The notes under the pieces: model-generated
The model's database searches: none
The model's input: only the letters and a program-made list of their open reading frames with translations
What the model was told of the DNA's origin: nothing
NCBI GenBank assembly: GCA_947169235.1
Contig: CAMVOY010000002.1
Coordinates: forward strand, 19,542 to 83,541
Direction: 5' to 3'
Origin: an uncultured Lachnospiraceae bacterium
GTDB taxonomy: Bacteria; Bacillota; Clostridia; Lachnospirales; Lachnospiraceae
DNA: 64,000 bases
Translations under genes and position numbers: made by a program
Part shown: positions 10,032 to 18,442 of the stretch, one piece after another
Numbering within the stretch: position 1 is the first letter of the stretch
Layout: every line of letters begins with the position of its first letter

Positions 10032-11323
10032 TAGAATTAAATGATAAAACAAAAAAAGAGGTTCTTTCTACTCTTTCAAAGCGCAGCTTCGGAGCTGATG
10101 AGGAGATACAAAAGATAGTTGATCAGATCATCGCCGATGTCCGTGAAAATGGTGACGAGGCGTTGGTTCGTCTCACTGAGGGCCTTGACGGCGTTAAGCT
10201 CAGACCTGATCAGTTCAGAGTGAGCAAAGCTGAGATTGATGATGCTTACAAAAAAGTTGATGATTCTCTGATAGAGACGATCAAAAAAGCTATCGATAAT
10301 ATCAAGAGTTATCATGAAAAACAGGTCAGACAGAGTTTTATTTCCACCCGTGAAGATGGAGTGATGCTCGGGCAGAGGATAACTCCCATTGAAAAAGTCG
10401 GTGTTTATGTACCGGGTGGAAGAGCTCCGCTGTCATCATCAGTTCTTATGAATGTCGTGCCGGCAAAGGTAGCCGGTGTTCCGCAGATCGTAATGATGAC
10501 TCCTCCGTCAAAGGATGGAACGATCACTCCTGAGGTTTTGGTTGCAGCTGATCTTTCAGGTTGTGATGAGATATATAAGATTGGCGGAGCGCAGGCTGTT
10601 GCTGCTCTTGCCTACGGTACTGATACCGTGCCAAAAGTGTATAAGATCGTTGGCCCCGGGAATATTTTTGTGACACTTGCGAAAAAGGCGGTTTTCGGAA
10701 CTGTTGGGATCGATTCTGTCGCAGGCCCTTCAGAAATCCTGGTACTGGCGGATGAGACTGCAACTCCTGAGTATGTTGCATGTGATCTTTTGAGCCAGGC
10801 TGAGCATGATCCGATGTCATCAGCAGTTCTGGTCACAACTGATAAGTCGATTGCAAAAAAGGTTGAAAAACTCGCAAACAGTTTCGCAAAGGAGCAGTCC
10901 AGACGTGAGATAATCGAAAAATCGCTGGAGGATTGGGGTTATATTCTGGTTGCGAAAAACATGGATGAAGCGATAGATATCGTTAATGATATAGCCAGCG
11001 AGCATTTGGAGATCCTCACCAAAAACGCATTTGATGTGATGTGCAGGATCAAAAATGCCGGTGCTATCTTTATGGGAGAATATAGCTGTGAGCCGCTCGG
11101 TGACTATTTCGCCGGCCCCGATCATGTGCTTCCGACCTGCGGTACGGCAAGGTTTTCATCACCGTTATCCGTTGATGAGTTTATCAAAAAAACCAGTCTG
11201 ATCTCTTATTCAAAGGAAGCATTGGAGCAGGCTAATGAGGATATCATCGCATTTGCCAAGGCTGAGAAGCTTTATGCTCATGCAAACTCCATCGCTGTCA
11301 GATTCGGCAAGGAAGTCAAATAA
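10022..11323 (+). CDS. hisD: Histidinol dehydrogenase
   Basis: The start at 10022 (MRVIEL) follows AAAGGAGGG and overlaps the hisG end; the track start at 9926 is too early. The 433-residue protein shows the family motifs [37 protein letters not shown] and [20 protein letters not shown]. It oxidises L-histidinol to histidine in two NAD-dependent steps. With hisZ and hisG it forms a three-gene unit; remaining his genes are outside the window except for a hisK at 47.3 kb. Confidence 0.97.
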   Translation: MRVIELNDKTKKEVLSTLSKRSFGADEEIQKIVDQIIADVRENGDEALVRLTEGLDGVKLRPDQFRVSKAEIDDAYKKVDDSLIETIKKAIDNIKSYHEKQVRQSFISTREDGVMLGQRITPIEKVGVYVPGGRAPLSSSVLMNVVPAKVAGVPQIVMMTPPSKDGTITPEVLVAADLSGCDEIYKIGGAQAVAALAYGTDTVPKVYKIVGPGNIFVTLAKKAVFGTVGIDSVAGPSEILVLADETATPEYVACDLLSQAEHDPMSSAVLVTTDKSIAKKVEKLANSFAKEQSRREIIEKSLEDWGYILVAKNMDEAIDIVNDIASEHLEILTKNAFDVMCRIKNAGAIFMGEYSCEPLGDYFAGPDHVLPTCGTARFSSPLSVDEFIKKTSLISYSKEALEQANEDIIAFAKAEKLYAHANSIAVRFGKEVK

Positions 11324-11357
11324 TATCGAAAAATGGCATTTTTCTTAAAAAAATTGC

Positions 11358-11386
11358 TTGACTGAGAGCCGAAAGTATGTTATAGT
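11358..11386 (+). promoter_or_regulatory. Sigma-A promoter of rplS
   Basis: TTGACT (11358-11363), a 17-base spacer and TATAGT (11381-11386). The expected start near 11393 gives a leader of about 77 bases. Confidence 0.8.
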
Positions 11387-11392
11387 TCTAAC

Positions 11393-11469
11393 GTTGTGCA
11401 AAATAATCATTAGATGGTCCGCTAAAGATATATTACTTTATGAACATCGAACGTTAAGGAGGAAGAAAG
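11393..11469 (+). promoter_or_regulatory. rplS 5' leader, possible L19 autoregulatory structure
   Basis: The leader holds a TAAAG/CTTTA hairpin. GAACGTTA just before the AAGGAGG site is complementary to TAACGTT at 11389-11395. Part of that left arm lies before the predicted transcription start, so the long pairing is doubtful. L19 leaders are known in Firmicutes; a covariance-model search would be needed. Confidence 0.35.
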
Positions 11470-11817
11470 ATGAACGACATTATCAAGAAGATCGAAGACG
11501 AACAGCTTCGTGCAGAAACGTTCGACTTCAACATCGGTGACACTGTACGTGTTCACGCAAAGGTAAAAGAGGGACAGCGCGAGCGTATCCAGGTATTCGA
11601 GGGTACAGTGCTCAAGAGACAGGGCGGTTCAAGCCGTGAGACCTTCACTGTTCGTAAGTTTTCAAACGGTGTAGGCGTCGAGAAGACCTGGCCTCTTCAT
11701 TCACCAATTGTTGAGAAGATTGAGGTTGTACGTCGTGGTAAAGTAAGACGTGCTAAGCTTAACTATCTGAGAAGCCGCACAGGTAAGGCTGCAAAGGTTA
11801 AAGAGCTTGTAAGATAA
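11470..11817 (+). CDS. rplS: 50S ribosomal protein L19
   Basis: The 115-residue product matches L19 along its length ([32 protein letters not shown]-type C-terminus). L19 sits at the 30S-50S interface. The gene has its own promoter upstream and a strong terminator downstream, so it is a single-gene unit. In many Firmicutes rplS follows rpsP-rimM-trmD; those genes are absent here and hisZGD precede it. Confidence 0.98.
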   Translation: MNDIIKKIEDEQLRAETFDFNIGDTVRVHAKVKEGQRERIQVFEGTVLKRQGGSSRETFTVRKFSNGVGVEKTWPLHSPIVEKIEVVRRGKVRRAKLNYLRSRTGKAAKVKELVR

Positions 11818-11841
11818 TAACTATTCTCACAAAGAAAACAT

Positions 11842-11877
11842 GGTCAACGAATTATTATGATTTGTTGACCTTTTTCC
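11842..11877 (+). terminator. Intrinsic terminator of rplS
   Basis: GGTCAACGAAT and ATTTGTTGACC form an 11-base-pair stem followed by TTTTTCC. Confidence 0.92.
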
Positions 11878-11914
11878 TATATTTATGGTGTGCAGTTTGA
11901 TATGGAGGACGTAA

Positions 11915-12550
11915 ATGAATCTCCGATTCGAGGAAGAGGCTAAGAAGGAAAAAAGAAAAAAGCTGATATATGAAACGATAAGATATCTGATATATGTTGT
12001 AATCGTTATCTTTTTTGCATGGTGCATTATTAACCTCTGCCTGAAAAAGGTCACAATGATCGGTTCTTCCATGGAAAACACACTCCACAGTGGGCAGGAG
12101 ATCATAGTCAACACATTTTTTAAAAGATTTGTGTCACCGGGCAGAAACTCAGTCATAGCATTTTTTCCGGAAACAGGAGCTGACAATAAAGAAAGAACGG
12201 ATTCATCGATCCTGATAAGAAGGATTGTCGGTCTTCCCGGAGAAAGAGTAAAGATATCGGGAGGCTATGTCTACATTAATGGCAAAAAGCTCGAAGAGGA
12301 TTATGAGTTCGACAGAAATGTATCATCCGGGCAGGCTGATCAGGAAGTGAGCCTTAAGGATAATGAGTATTTTGTACTTAGTGATAAAAGGACTGATCTG
12401 GATGACAGCAGGAGTTCGAGTTTTACGAAGGTAATAAGCGATAATATAATAGGTACTGTTATTCTCCAGTTGGATCCGTTTGGATTTATTGCAGGTCCTG
12501 AGCCTGATAAAACCGAATCCGATGAAGACGAGGAGAAATCAGAGGAGTGA
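11915..12550 (+). CDS. Signal peptidase I-like protein with altered catalytic residues
   Basis: The 211-residue protein has a cytoplasmic basic start, one membrane segment (about 25-42) and an S26-type peptidase fold. The nucleophile motif IGSSMENTL (Ser52) is intact. The conserved catalytic Lys in the usual (I/V)KR(V/I)IGLPG motif is Arg here (LIRRIVGLPGE, Arg102). The GDNRxxSxDSR box is also degenerate (SDKRTDLDDSR, 156-166). It is either catalytically dead, working by altered chemistry, or helping another LepB. An intact lepB lies two genes downstream. It starts a four-gene run with rbgA, lepB and a CYTH gene. Confidence 0.8.
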   Translation: MNLRFEEEAKKEKRKKLIYETIRYLIYVVIVIFFAWCIINLCLKKVTMIGSSMENTLHSGQEIIVNTFFKRFVSPGRNSVIAFFPETGADNKERTDSSILIRRIVGLPGERVKISGGYVYINGKKLEEDYEFDRNVSSGQADQEVSLKDNEYFVLSDKRTDLDDSRSSSFTKVISDNIIGTVILQLDPFGFIAGPEPDKTESDEDEEKSEE

Positions 12551-12557
12551 GCATTTA

Positions 12558-13415
12558 ATGCATTTTCAATGGTTTCCGGGTCACATGACTAAGGCGATCA
12601 GATCCATGAAGGAGGAGATTCGCCTTATTGATATCGTGATCGAGCTGATAGATGCAAGGATCCCCGTAAGTTCAAGGAATCCAGAGATAGATACTTTGGC
12701 GCAGGGCAAAACCAGGATCCTGCTTTTAAACAAGACTGATATGGCTGATAAGTCTCAGACCGATAAATGGGTTGAGTATTTTGAGTCAAAGGGCTTATAT
12801 GCGCTTTCTATCAATGCAAAAAAGAAACAGGATCTAAGCAGAGTAAACAGACTGATTGATGAGGCTGTACGTATAAAACGGGAAAAGGATCTCAAACGAG
12901 GGATTAAAAATCGCCCTGTACGTGCCATGATCGTCGGCATTCCGAATGTCGGAAAATCCACTTTCATAAACAGTTTTTCCGGACGGGCATCTACCAAAAC
13001 CGGCAATAAACCCGGAGTTACAAAGGGAAAGCAGTGGATAAGGCTTTCAGGCGGCAAAAATGGTGGTAGTGTAGAGTTACTGGATACACCCGGGATTCTA
13101 TGGCCGAAGTTTGAAGACCAGACAGTCGGGCTTCATCTGGCTTGGATCGGCTCGATAAAAGATGAATTGATAGTAAGCACCGATCTTGCTTTGGATCTGA
13201 TCGAGTTTTTGGAGACGGAGCATAAGGGTGTAATAAGTGAACATTATGGATTTGAGCCGGAGGGCGATTCTGTTCATATTTTGGAACAGCTGGCCGCTGC
13301 TCGTGGCTGTAAAGCTCGTGGCGGCGAGCCTGACTTTGATAAAGCGGCATTTTTCCTGCTTGATGATTTCAGAAATGCCAGGCTCGGAAGTATAACGATT
13401 GAATGTGTTTCCTGA
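12558..13415 (+). CDS. rbgA: Ribosome biogenesis GTPase RbgA (YlqF)
   Basis: The start at 12558 (MHFQWFPGHM) follows GAGGAG; the track start at 12480 lies inside the preceding gene. The 285-residue protein has the circularly permuted GTPase order: G4 LLLNKTDMAD first, then G1 GIPNVGKSTFIN and G3 DTPGI. RbgA completes assembly of the 50S subunit, acting late around L16. Placement near rplS and a signal peptidase gene is conserved in Firmicutes. Confidence 0.95.
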   Translation: MHFQWFPGHMTKAIRSMKEEIRLIDIVIELIDARIPVSSRNPEIDTLAQGKTRILLLNKTDMADKSQTDKWVEYFESKGLYALSINAKKKQDLSRVNRLIDEAVRIKREKDLKRGIKNRPVRAMIVGIPNVGKSTFINSFSGRASTKTGNKPGVTKGKQWIRLSGGKNGGSVELLDTPGILWPKFEDQTVGLHLAWIGSIKDELIVSTDLALDLIEFLETEHKGVISEHYGFEPEGDSVHILEQLAAARGCKARGGEPDFDKAAFFLLDDFRNARLGSITIECVS

Positions 13416-13431
13416 AAACGGAGGTTTATAT

Positions 13432-14610
13432 ATGAGTGATTTTGATCGCGATGCTTTGTTCTCCGATATTGATAAGATAATGGAACAACAGGGTTTTTCA
13501 AATATAGGTTCCTCATCAATGCCGGTAGAGATTGAGGCTACGGATGAGCCCGAATCCGAAAATATGGCTACCATTCAGCCTCATGAGCTGGATATGATCG
13601 AGCGTGTGGTGAATCCGGAGCTTGCTGCCAAACGCGTTGAGTTAGAACTGGAAACGCAGGAAGAGCTGATGGAGGCTCAGCCTTTAGATGATCAGCAGAT
13701 AAATGTCGGGCAGACTTTTCCTGAACCTGTCGCTGCAAGCGCTCCTACGGTAAACGATGCAGAAGAAGAGAGCATGGAACCTGATGTAGTATCATTGTCT
13801 CTTGAAAAGCCGGTCTCACCAAATTATGAAGATATGGTTGAACCTGAGGTCAATTTAACAAGGTCAGAACCGGTTTCACCAGATAAGTTTACGACCATTG
13901 AAAAACCAATGGAATGGTCGTTAGGAAGTGAATCCAAGTCAGGCGAGGAACAGAAGTCAGAGAATTATGTACCTCCGGTTTCTTATCTTGAGGAGGCATC
14001 ATCTGATGGAATACAGGTTGAAAATGTTGCATTCGGTGATATATCCGTAGGTGTGGAAACTGAGAGCGTCGAGTTTTCTGTAGGTCATCCGTTTATCAGG
14101 TTATTTAGAAATATTCTGATCGTGGTGGCGTTAGCTCTTGTGATCTCTTTGTTTATCACAAAGTTTATTGCATCTCACACGTCAGTTGACGGCTCATCAA
14201 TGTCACCAACACTTACAAGTGGCGATCAACTGATAGTAGAGAAGTTCAGCTATTATTTCCATGATCCCGAAAGATTTGATATTGTGGTATTCCCGATCTC
14301 AACTGAGGATGACTATATTAAACGTGTCATAGGTCTTCCGGGGGAAACTGTTCAGATAGTGAACGGACAGGTATACATAAACGGAAATTTGCTTACAGAC
14401 GACAGATACGGAGCTGAGATCATCGAGGATCCGGGAACAGCTGCGGATACAATATTTCTTCAGCCCGATGAGTATTTTGTTCTCGGAGACAACAGAAATG
14501 CGAGTGTGGACAGCCGTTTCCCTGAGGTTGGACTGATCCATAAGAAAGATATAGAAGGAAGAGCATGGTTAAGGTTTTATCCATTTGGCTCTTTTGGTTT
14601 GGTTAACTGA
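13432..14610 (+). CDS. lepB: Signal peptidase I with long acidic N-terminal extension
   Basis: I start at 13432 (MSDFDRD) after ACGGAGG. The 392-residue protein is about twice normal LepB length. Residues 1-220 form an acidic, low-complexity, probably cytoplasmic region. One membrane segment follows (about 225-245), then the catalytic domain with Ser256 (VDGSSMSPT), Lys297 (DDYIKRVIGLPGE) and GDNRNASVDSR. It should cleave signal peptides at the outer membrane face. The acidic extension is not part of the family core, and its role is unknown. Confidence 0.92.
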   Translation: MSDFDRDALFSDIDKIMEQQGFSNIGSSSMPVEIEATDEPESENMATIQPHELDMIERVVNPELAAKRVELELETQEELMEAQPLDDQQINVGQTFPEPVAASAPTVNDAEEESMEPDVVSLSLEKPVSPNYEDMVEPEVNLTRSEPVSPDKFTTIEKPMEWSLGSESKSGEEQKSENYVPPVSYLEEASSDGIQVENVAFGDISVGVETESVEFSVGHPFIRLFRNILIVVALALVISLFITKFIASHTSVDGSSMSPTLTSGDQLIVEKFSYYFHDPERFDIVVFPISTEDDYIKRVIGLPGETVQIVNGQVYINGNLLTDDRYGAEIIEDPGTAADTIFLQPDEYFVLGDNRNASVDSRFPEVGLIHKKDIEGRAWLRFYPFGSFGLVN

Positions 14611-14625
14611 TACCGGAGGATTGAG

Positions 14626-15099
14626 ATGGAGATTGAAAAGAAGTATCTTGTGAAATACCTTCCCTCTGACCTTGATAAATACGAAGGAATTGAAATCGAG
14701 CAGGCATATTTATGCCAGGATCCGACACTTCGTATTAGGAGAAAAGGTACCAAATATATATTTACTTACAAGAAAAGGGTACCGAACACGGATGAAAAAA
14801 TAAATTTAGCTGAGGAAATAGAGTCAGAACTTGATTTTGATTCCTATATGCATTTGTTCAAAAAGGCGGATGGTATCCCTATCCACAAGACCAGATATGT
14901 CATCCCTTATGACGGATATAACATTGAGCTTGATGTTTTTCATGGTGCGAGAGAGGGTTTCTGCCTTGCAGAAGTTGAGTTCATGTCCGTTGAAGACAGT
15001 CTTGATTTTTCTCCGCCGGAATGGTTCGGTGAGGACGTAAGTGGAGATATACGGTATACCAATTCATATATGGCTATGCATGATCTGAAGGAACACTGA
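14626..15099 (+). CDS. CYTH-domain protein (triphosphate tunnel metalloenzyme family)
   Basis: The 157-residue protein starts with the diagnostic ExExK motif (MEIEKKYLVK). It continues with LRIRRKGTKYIFTYKKRV and an E-rich strand AEVEFMSVEDS, as in CYTH tunnel enzymes. The family includes thiamine triphosphatases, inorganic triphosphatases and adenylate cyclases. Substrate cannot be read from sequence; triphosphatase is most likely. It begins 15 bases after lepB and is probably the last gene of that run. Confidence 0.85.
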   Translation: MEIEKKYLVKYLPSDLDKYEGIEIEQAYLCQDPTLRIRRKGTKYIFTYKKRVPNTDEKINLAEEIESELDFDSYMHLFKKADGIPIHKTRYVIPYDGYNIELDVFHGAREGFCLAEVEFMSVEDSLDFSPPEWFGEDVSGDIRYTNSYMAMHDLKEH

Positions 15100-15123
15100 A
15101 AGTATCGGTGTTGCTTTTGAGTC

Positions 15124-15159
15124 ATTGATATTATTTGTTGTATATAATTGATATTATTT
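15124..15159. promoter_or_regulatory. Direct repeats upstream of the gdhA promoter
   Basis: ATTGATATTATTT occurs at 15124-15136 and 15147-15159, a 23-base period of about two helical turns. It ends 10 bases before the -35 box, a position suited to an activator or repressor dimer pair. Confidence 0.45.
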
Positions 15160-15169
15160 AAGAAAAAAC

Positions 15170-16569
<1,400 letters not shown>

Positions 16570-16600
16570 TCCAAAGTATGTAATTCATTGAAAACTATTA

Positions 16601-16663
16601 AAAAGAAGCATGTATATCTCGTTTCGGGCACGTAAGTTGAGATATTTCATGCTTCTTTTTTAT
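16601..16663. terminator. Intrinsic terminator of gdhA, possibly bidirectional
   Basis: AAGAAGCATG..ATATCTC pairs with GAGATAT..CATGCTTCTT, followed by TTTTTT on the + strand. The A-run at its left edge lets it also stop lexA transcription on the - strand. Confidence 0.88.
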
Positions 16664-16669
16664 TAGTCT

Positions 16670-16748
16670 GGAACAGATTTTACGTAAGTCTGAATTATTC
16701 AACAACTCCGGAACAAATCTTACATGAGTCTGAACAATCCGACAACTC
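16670..16748. repeat. 40-bp imperfect tandem duplication of the lexA 3' end
   Basis: GGAACAGATTTTACGTAAGT... (16670-16708) and GGAACAAATCTTACATGAGT... (16710-16748) are two diverged copies of about 39 bases. The right copy holds the lexA C-terminal codons and stop; the left copy is a non-coding relic behind the stop. Confidence 0.75.
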
Positions 16749-17334
16749 TGCCTAAGATGATCACCTCATTTACGATGATCGGATCCATGGATGAGTTCTC
16801 AGGCTGAAGGCGATAGTGGTCTTTCTCTTTGTAATAAGTTTTTACGGTGGCGGAGTCGTCTATCAGTGCGACGACGATGTCACCGTTTTTAGCTACCGGA
16901 GTCTGCTGAGCGATGATACGGTCGCCATCGTATATACCTGCTTCGATCATGGAATCTCCTCTGACATCGAGCATGAACAGATCACCTGCAGGCAGCTCAC
17001 TGGAAAGAAGAGGAAAATAACCGGATATATTCTGCTCGGCAAATAACGGCGCTCCGGCTGCAACCTGACCGATCATTGGGATATTCCTCATCTCTCTGCG
17101 TGTCATATTGAATCCGTCATCAACTATCTCTATAGCTCTGGGTTTGGCAGGATCACGTCTGATGTAACCGTTTAATTCAAGTGTTTCAAGATGAGAATGT
17201 ACTGATGAAGGCGACTTCAGGTGAACAGCATCACATATCTCGCGAACAGAAGGCGGATACCCCTTGTCAAGGATCTGCTGTTTCATATATGAGAGAATCT
17301 CACTCTGTTTTGCGGAAATTTTACCCTGCGCCAT
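16720..17334 (-). CDS. lexA: LexA repressor, SOS response regulator
   Basis: I use the start MAQGKISAKQ at 17334, preceded by a GAGG site, not the longer track ORF. The 204-residue protein has an N-terminal winged helix (SVREICDAVHLKSPSSVHSHLETL), the Ala-Gly self-cleavage site in GQVAAGAPLF, the catalytic Ser in GDSMIEAGIYDGD and a Lys in SATVKTYYKE. It represses SOS genes until RecA-stimulated self-cleavage. A perfect consensus box overlaps the -35 of its own promoter, so it is autoregulated. It is divergent from an SH3 membrane protein followed by mutSL. Confidence 0.97.
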   Translation of the reverse strand: MAQGKISAKQSEILSYMKQQILDKGYPPSVREICDAVHLKSPSSVHSHLETLELNGYIRRDPAKPRAIEIVDDGFNMTRREMRNIPMIGQVAAGAPLFAEQNISGYFPLLSSELPAGDLFMLDVRGDSMIEAGIYDGDRIIAQQTPVAKNGDIVVALIDDSATVKTYYKEKDHYRLQPENSSMDPIIVNEVIILGRVVGLFRLM

Positions 17335-17393
17335 AATGACCTCACAATCCGGGGATACACAAATCCCCTGTTTGATTTTCTTGTTACAGAACA

Positions 17394-17422
17394 ATAGTAT
17401 CATATTTTTGATAATTTGTCAA
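17394..17422 (-). promoter_or_regulatory. Sigma-A promoter of lexA
   Basis: Read on the - strand: TTGACA (17422-17417), a 17-base spacer and TACTAT (17399-17394). The LexA box overlaps the -35. Confidence 0.8.
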
Positions 17423-17433
17423 ACATTTGTTCG
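17420..17433. promoter_or_regulatory. LexA box (Gram-positive type)
   Basis: On the - strand CGAACAAATGTTTG fits the Bacillus-type consensus CGAACRNRYGTTYG. It overlaps the lexA -35 and lies 20 bases upstream of the divergent promoter's -35. Confidence 0.88.
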
Positions 17434-17453
17434 AAAAAATATATTTTTATCAA

Positions 17454-17482
17454 TTGACAAAACAAGGCAAGATGAGTATAAT
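17454..17482 (+). promoter_or_regulatory. Consensus sigma-A promoter of the SH3-mutS-mutL-miaA unit
   Basis: TTGACA (17454-17459), a 17-base spacer and TATAAT (17477-17482): a perfect match in both boxes. The predicted start near 17489 gives an unusually long leader (about 174 bases) before the chosen ATG at 17663. Confidence 0.88.
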
Positions 17483-17510
17483 ATTTAAGGTATGGTTAAA
17501 AGCTCGAAGA

Positions 17511-17660
17511 GCTCGTCGTGGAGGAATAGTGTGAAAAATCACATTGATATGCTGATTTTTCACACGGCTGTTTGTGACGAGCCCAAACAGCCTTTGATCC
17601 GACATGCGTGCCGAAAGCACGCATGCGGTGACTCGCACAAGTGCTCGTCGTGGAGGAATA
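17511..17660 (+). repeat. Leader with duplicated ribosome-site segment and three hairpins
   Basis: GCTCGTCGTGGAGGAATA occurs perfectly at 17511-17528 and 17643-17660, 132 bases apart. Between the copies are three perfect hairpins: GTGTGAAAAATCA/TGATTTTTCACAC (17529-17565), GGCTGTTTG/CAAACAGCC (17566-17592) and CATGCGTGC/GCACGCATG (17603-17625). The layout looks like an insertion with duplication of the Shine-Dalgarno segment. The third hairpin shares GCACGCATGC with the apical stems of the nested-palindrome copies at 33.5 and 38.9 kb. Confidence 0.75.
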
Positions 17661-17662
17661 AT

Positions 17663-18418
17663 ATGAGCAAGAAAAAGTACGGATTTTTCGGAAGAATAAA
17701 AAGATCGGATAATCCGGCATTCGAAATAGGGATGTTTTCAATAAGTGTAGCTATATCTCTGGCCGTTCTGGTAGGAGTTGTATTAGTTGCATGGTTCTAT
17801 ATCAAAGGTCAGACCAATCGTTATACTGAGGAAGAGGTCAATGCAGGAACCGTTACCCAGGCTGCCGTGGAGGTTGATAAAACTGAGGAGGAGCCTGTAC
17901 AGACGGTGGATCCCAATCAGGAAATGATCGAGAATGATGATCTTATCGATTATGAAGACGAGTTAAAAACAGCTGAGTATGCGTATACTACCAGTGATGT
18001 CAACCTTCGTTCGGAGCCCAGCCTGACTGCTTTGGTTGTTATGAAGGTTCCTTTTGGAGCCTCAGTAGATATGATCAGCTATGATGGCGGAGATTGGGCG
18101 AAGGTTTCATATCAGGGACAGGAAGGCTATATCAATGCAATGTATCTTTCTGTTGATAAGCCGGTTCCGATCGAAGAACAGCCTGCTATCGAGGTTACAC
18201 CGAAGCCTGTAAAGACGCCTAAGCCGACCAAGACACCTGAGGAGACAGTAGCTCCTGATGAAACAGAAGAGCCGGATTATCCTGAGGTGACCGAAGAGCC
18301 AACGGAGCCTACTGAGGCTCCGCCGGAGAAGACCAAAAAGCCTGCTCCTACTGAGGCTCCACCGGAGGAGACTGAACCACCGGCAGAAACAGAAGCGCCG
18401 GCGGCACCGGAAGAGTAA
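17663..18418 (+). CDS. Membrane-anchored SH3-domain protein with Pro/Thr-rich tail
   Basis: I choose ATG 17663 (MSKKKYGFFG), directly after the second GGAGG copy. The upstream in-frame ATG at 17492 is only 3 bases from the predicted transcript start and would translate the hairpin leader. The 251-residue product has a basic start, one membrane segment (about 23-47), a bacterial SH3 domain (about 110-170; TTSDVNLRSEPSLTALVVMK) and a repetitive PKPTKTPEE/TEAPPE tail that may span the wall. SH3 domains of this type often bind peptidoglycan. It is divergent from lexA, the place yneA occupies in Bacillus, but it has no LysM domain. Confidence 0.75.
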   Translation: MSKKKYGFFGRIKRSDNPAFEIGMFSISVAISLAVLVGVVLVAWFYIKGQTNRYTEEEVNAGTVTQAAVEVDKTEEEPVQTVDPNQEMIENDDLIDYEDELKTAEYAYTTSDVNLRSEPSLTALVVMKVPFGASVDMISYDGGDWAKVSYQGQEGYINAMYLSVDKPVPIEEQPAIEVTPKPVKTPKPTKTPEETVAPDETEEPDYPEVTEEPTEPTEAPPEKTKKPAPTEAPPEETEPPAETEAPAAPEE

Positions 18419-18442
18419 AGGGAGATAGGGGAGGAACGATCG

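Noticed and set aside
11328-11344. GAAAAATGGCATTTTTC palindrome after hisD as a terminator
   Set aside because: The stem is almost all A/T with a one-base centre, so it is unlikely to terminate. It is left out of the features.
17492-17662. In-frame N-terminal extension of the SH3 protein
   Set aside because: The ATG at 17492 lies about 3 bases from the predicted transcript start with no ribosome site, and the extension would translate hairpins and the duplicated GGAGG segment.
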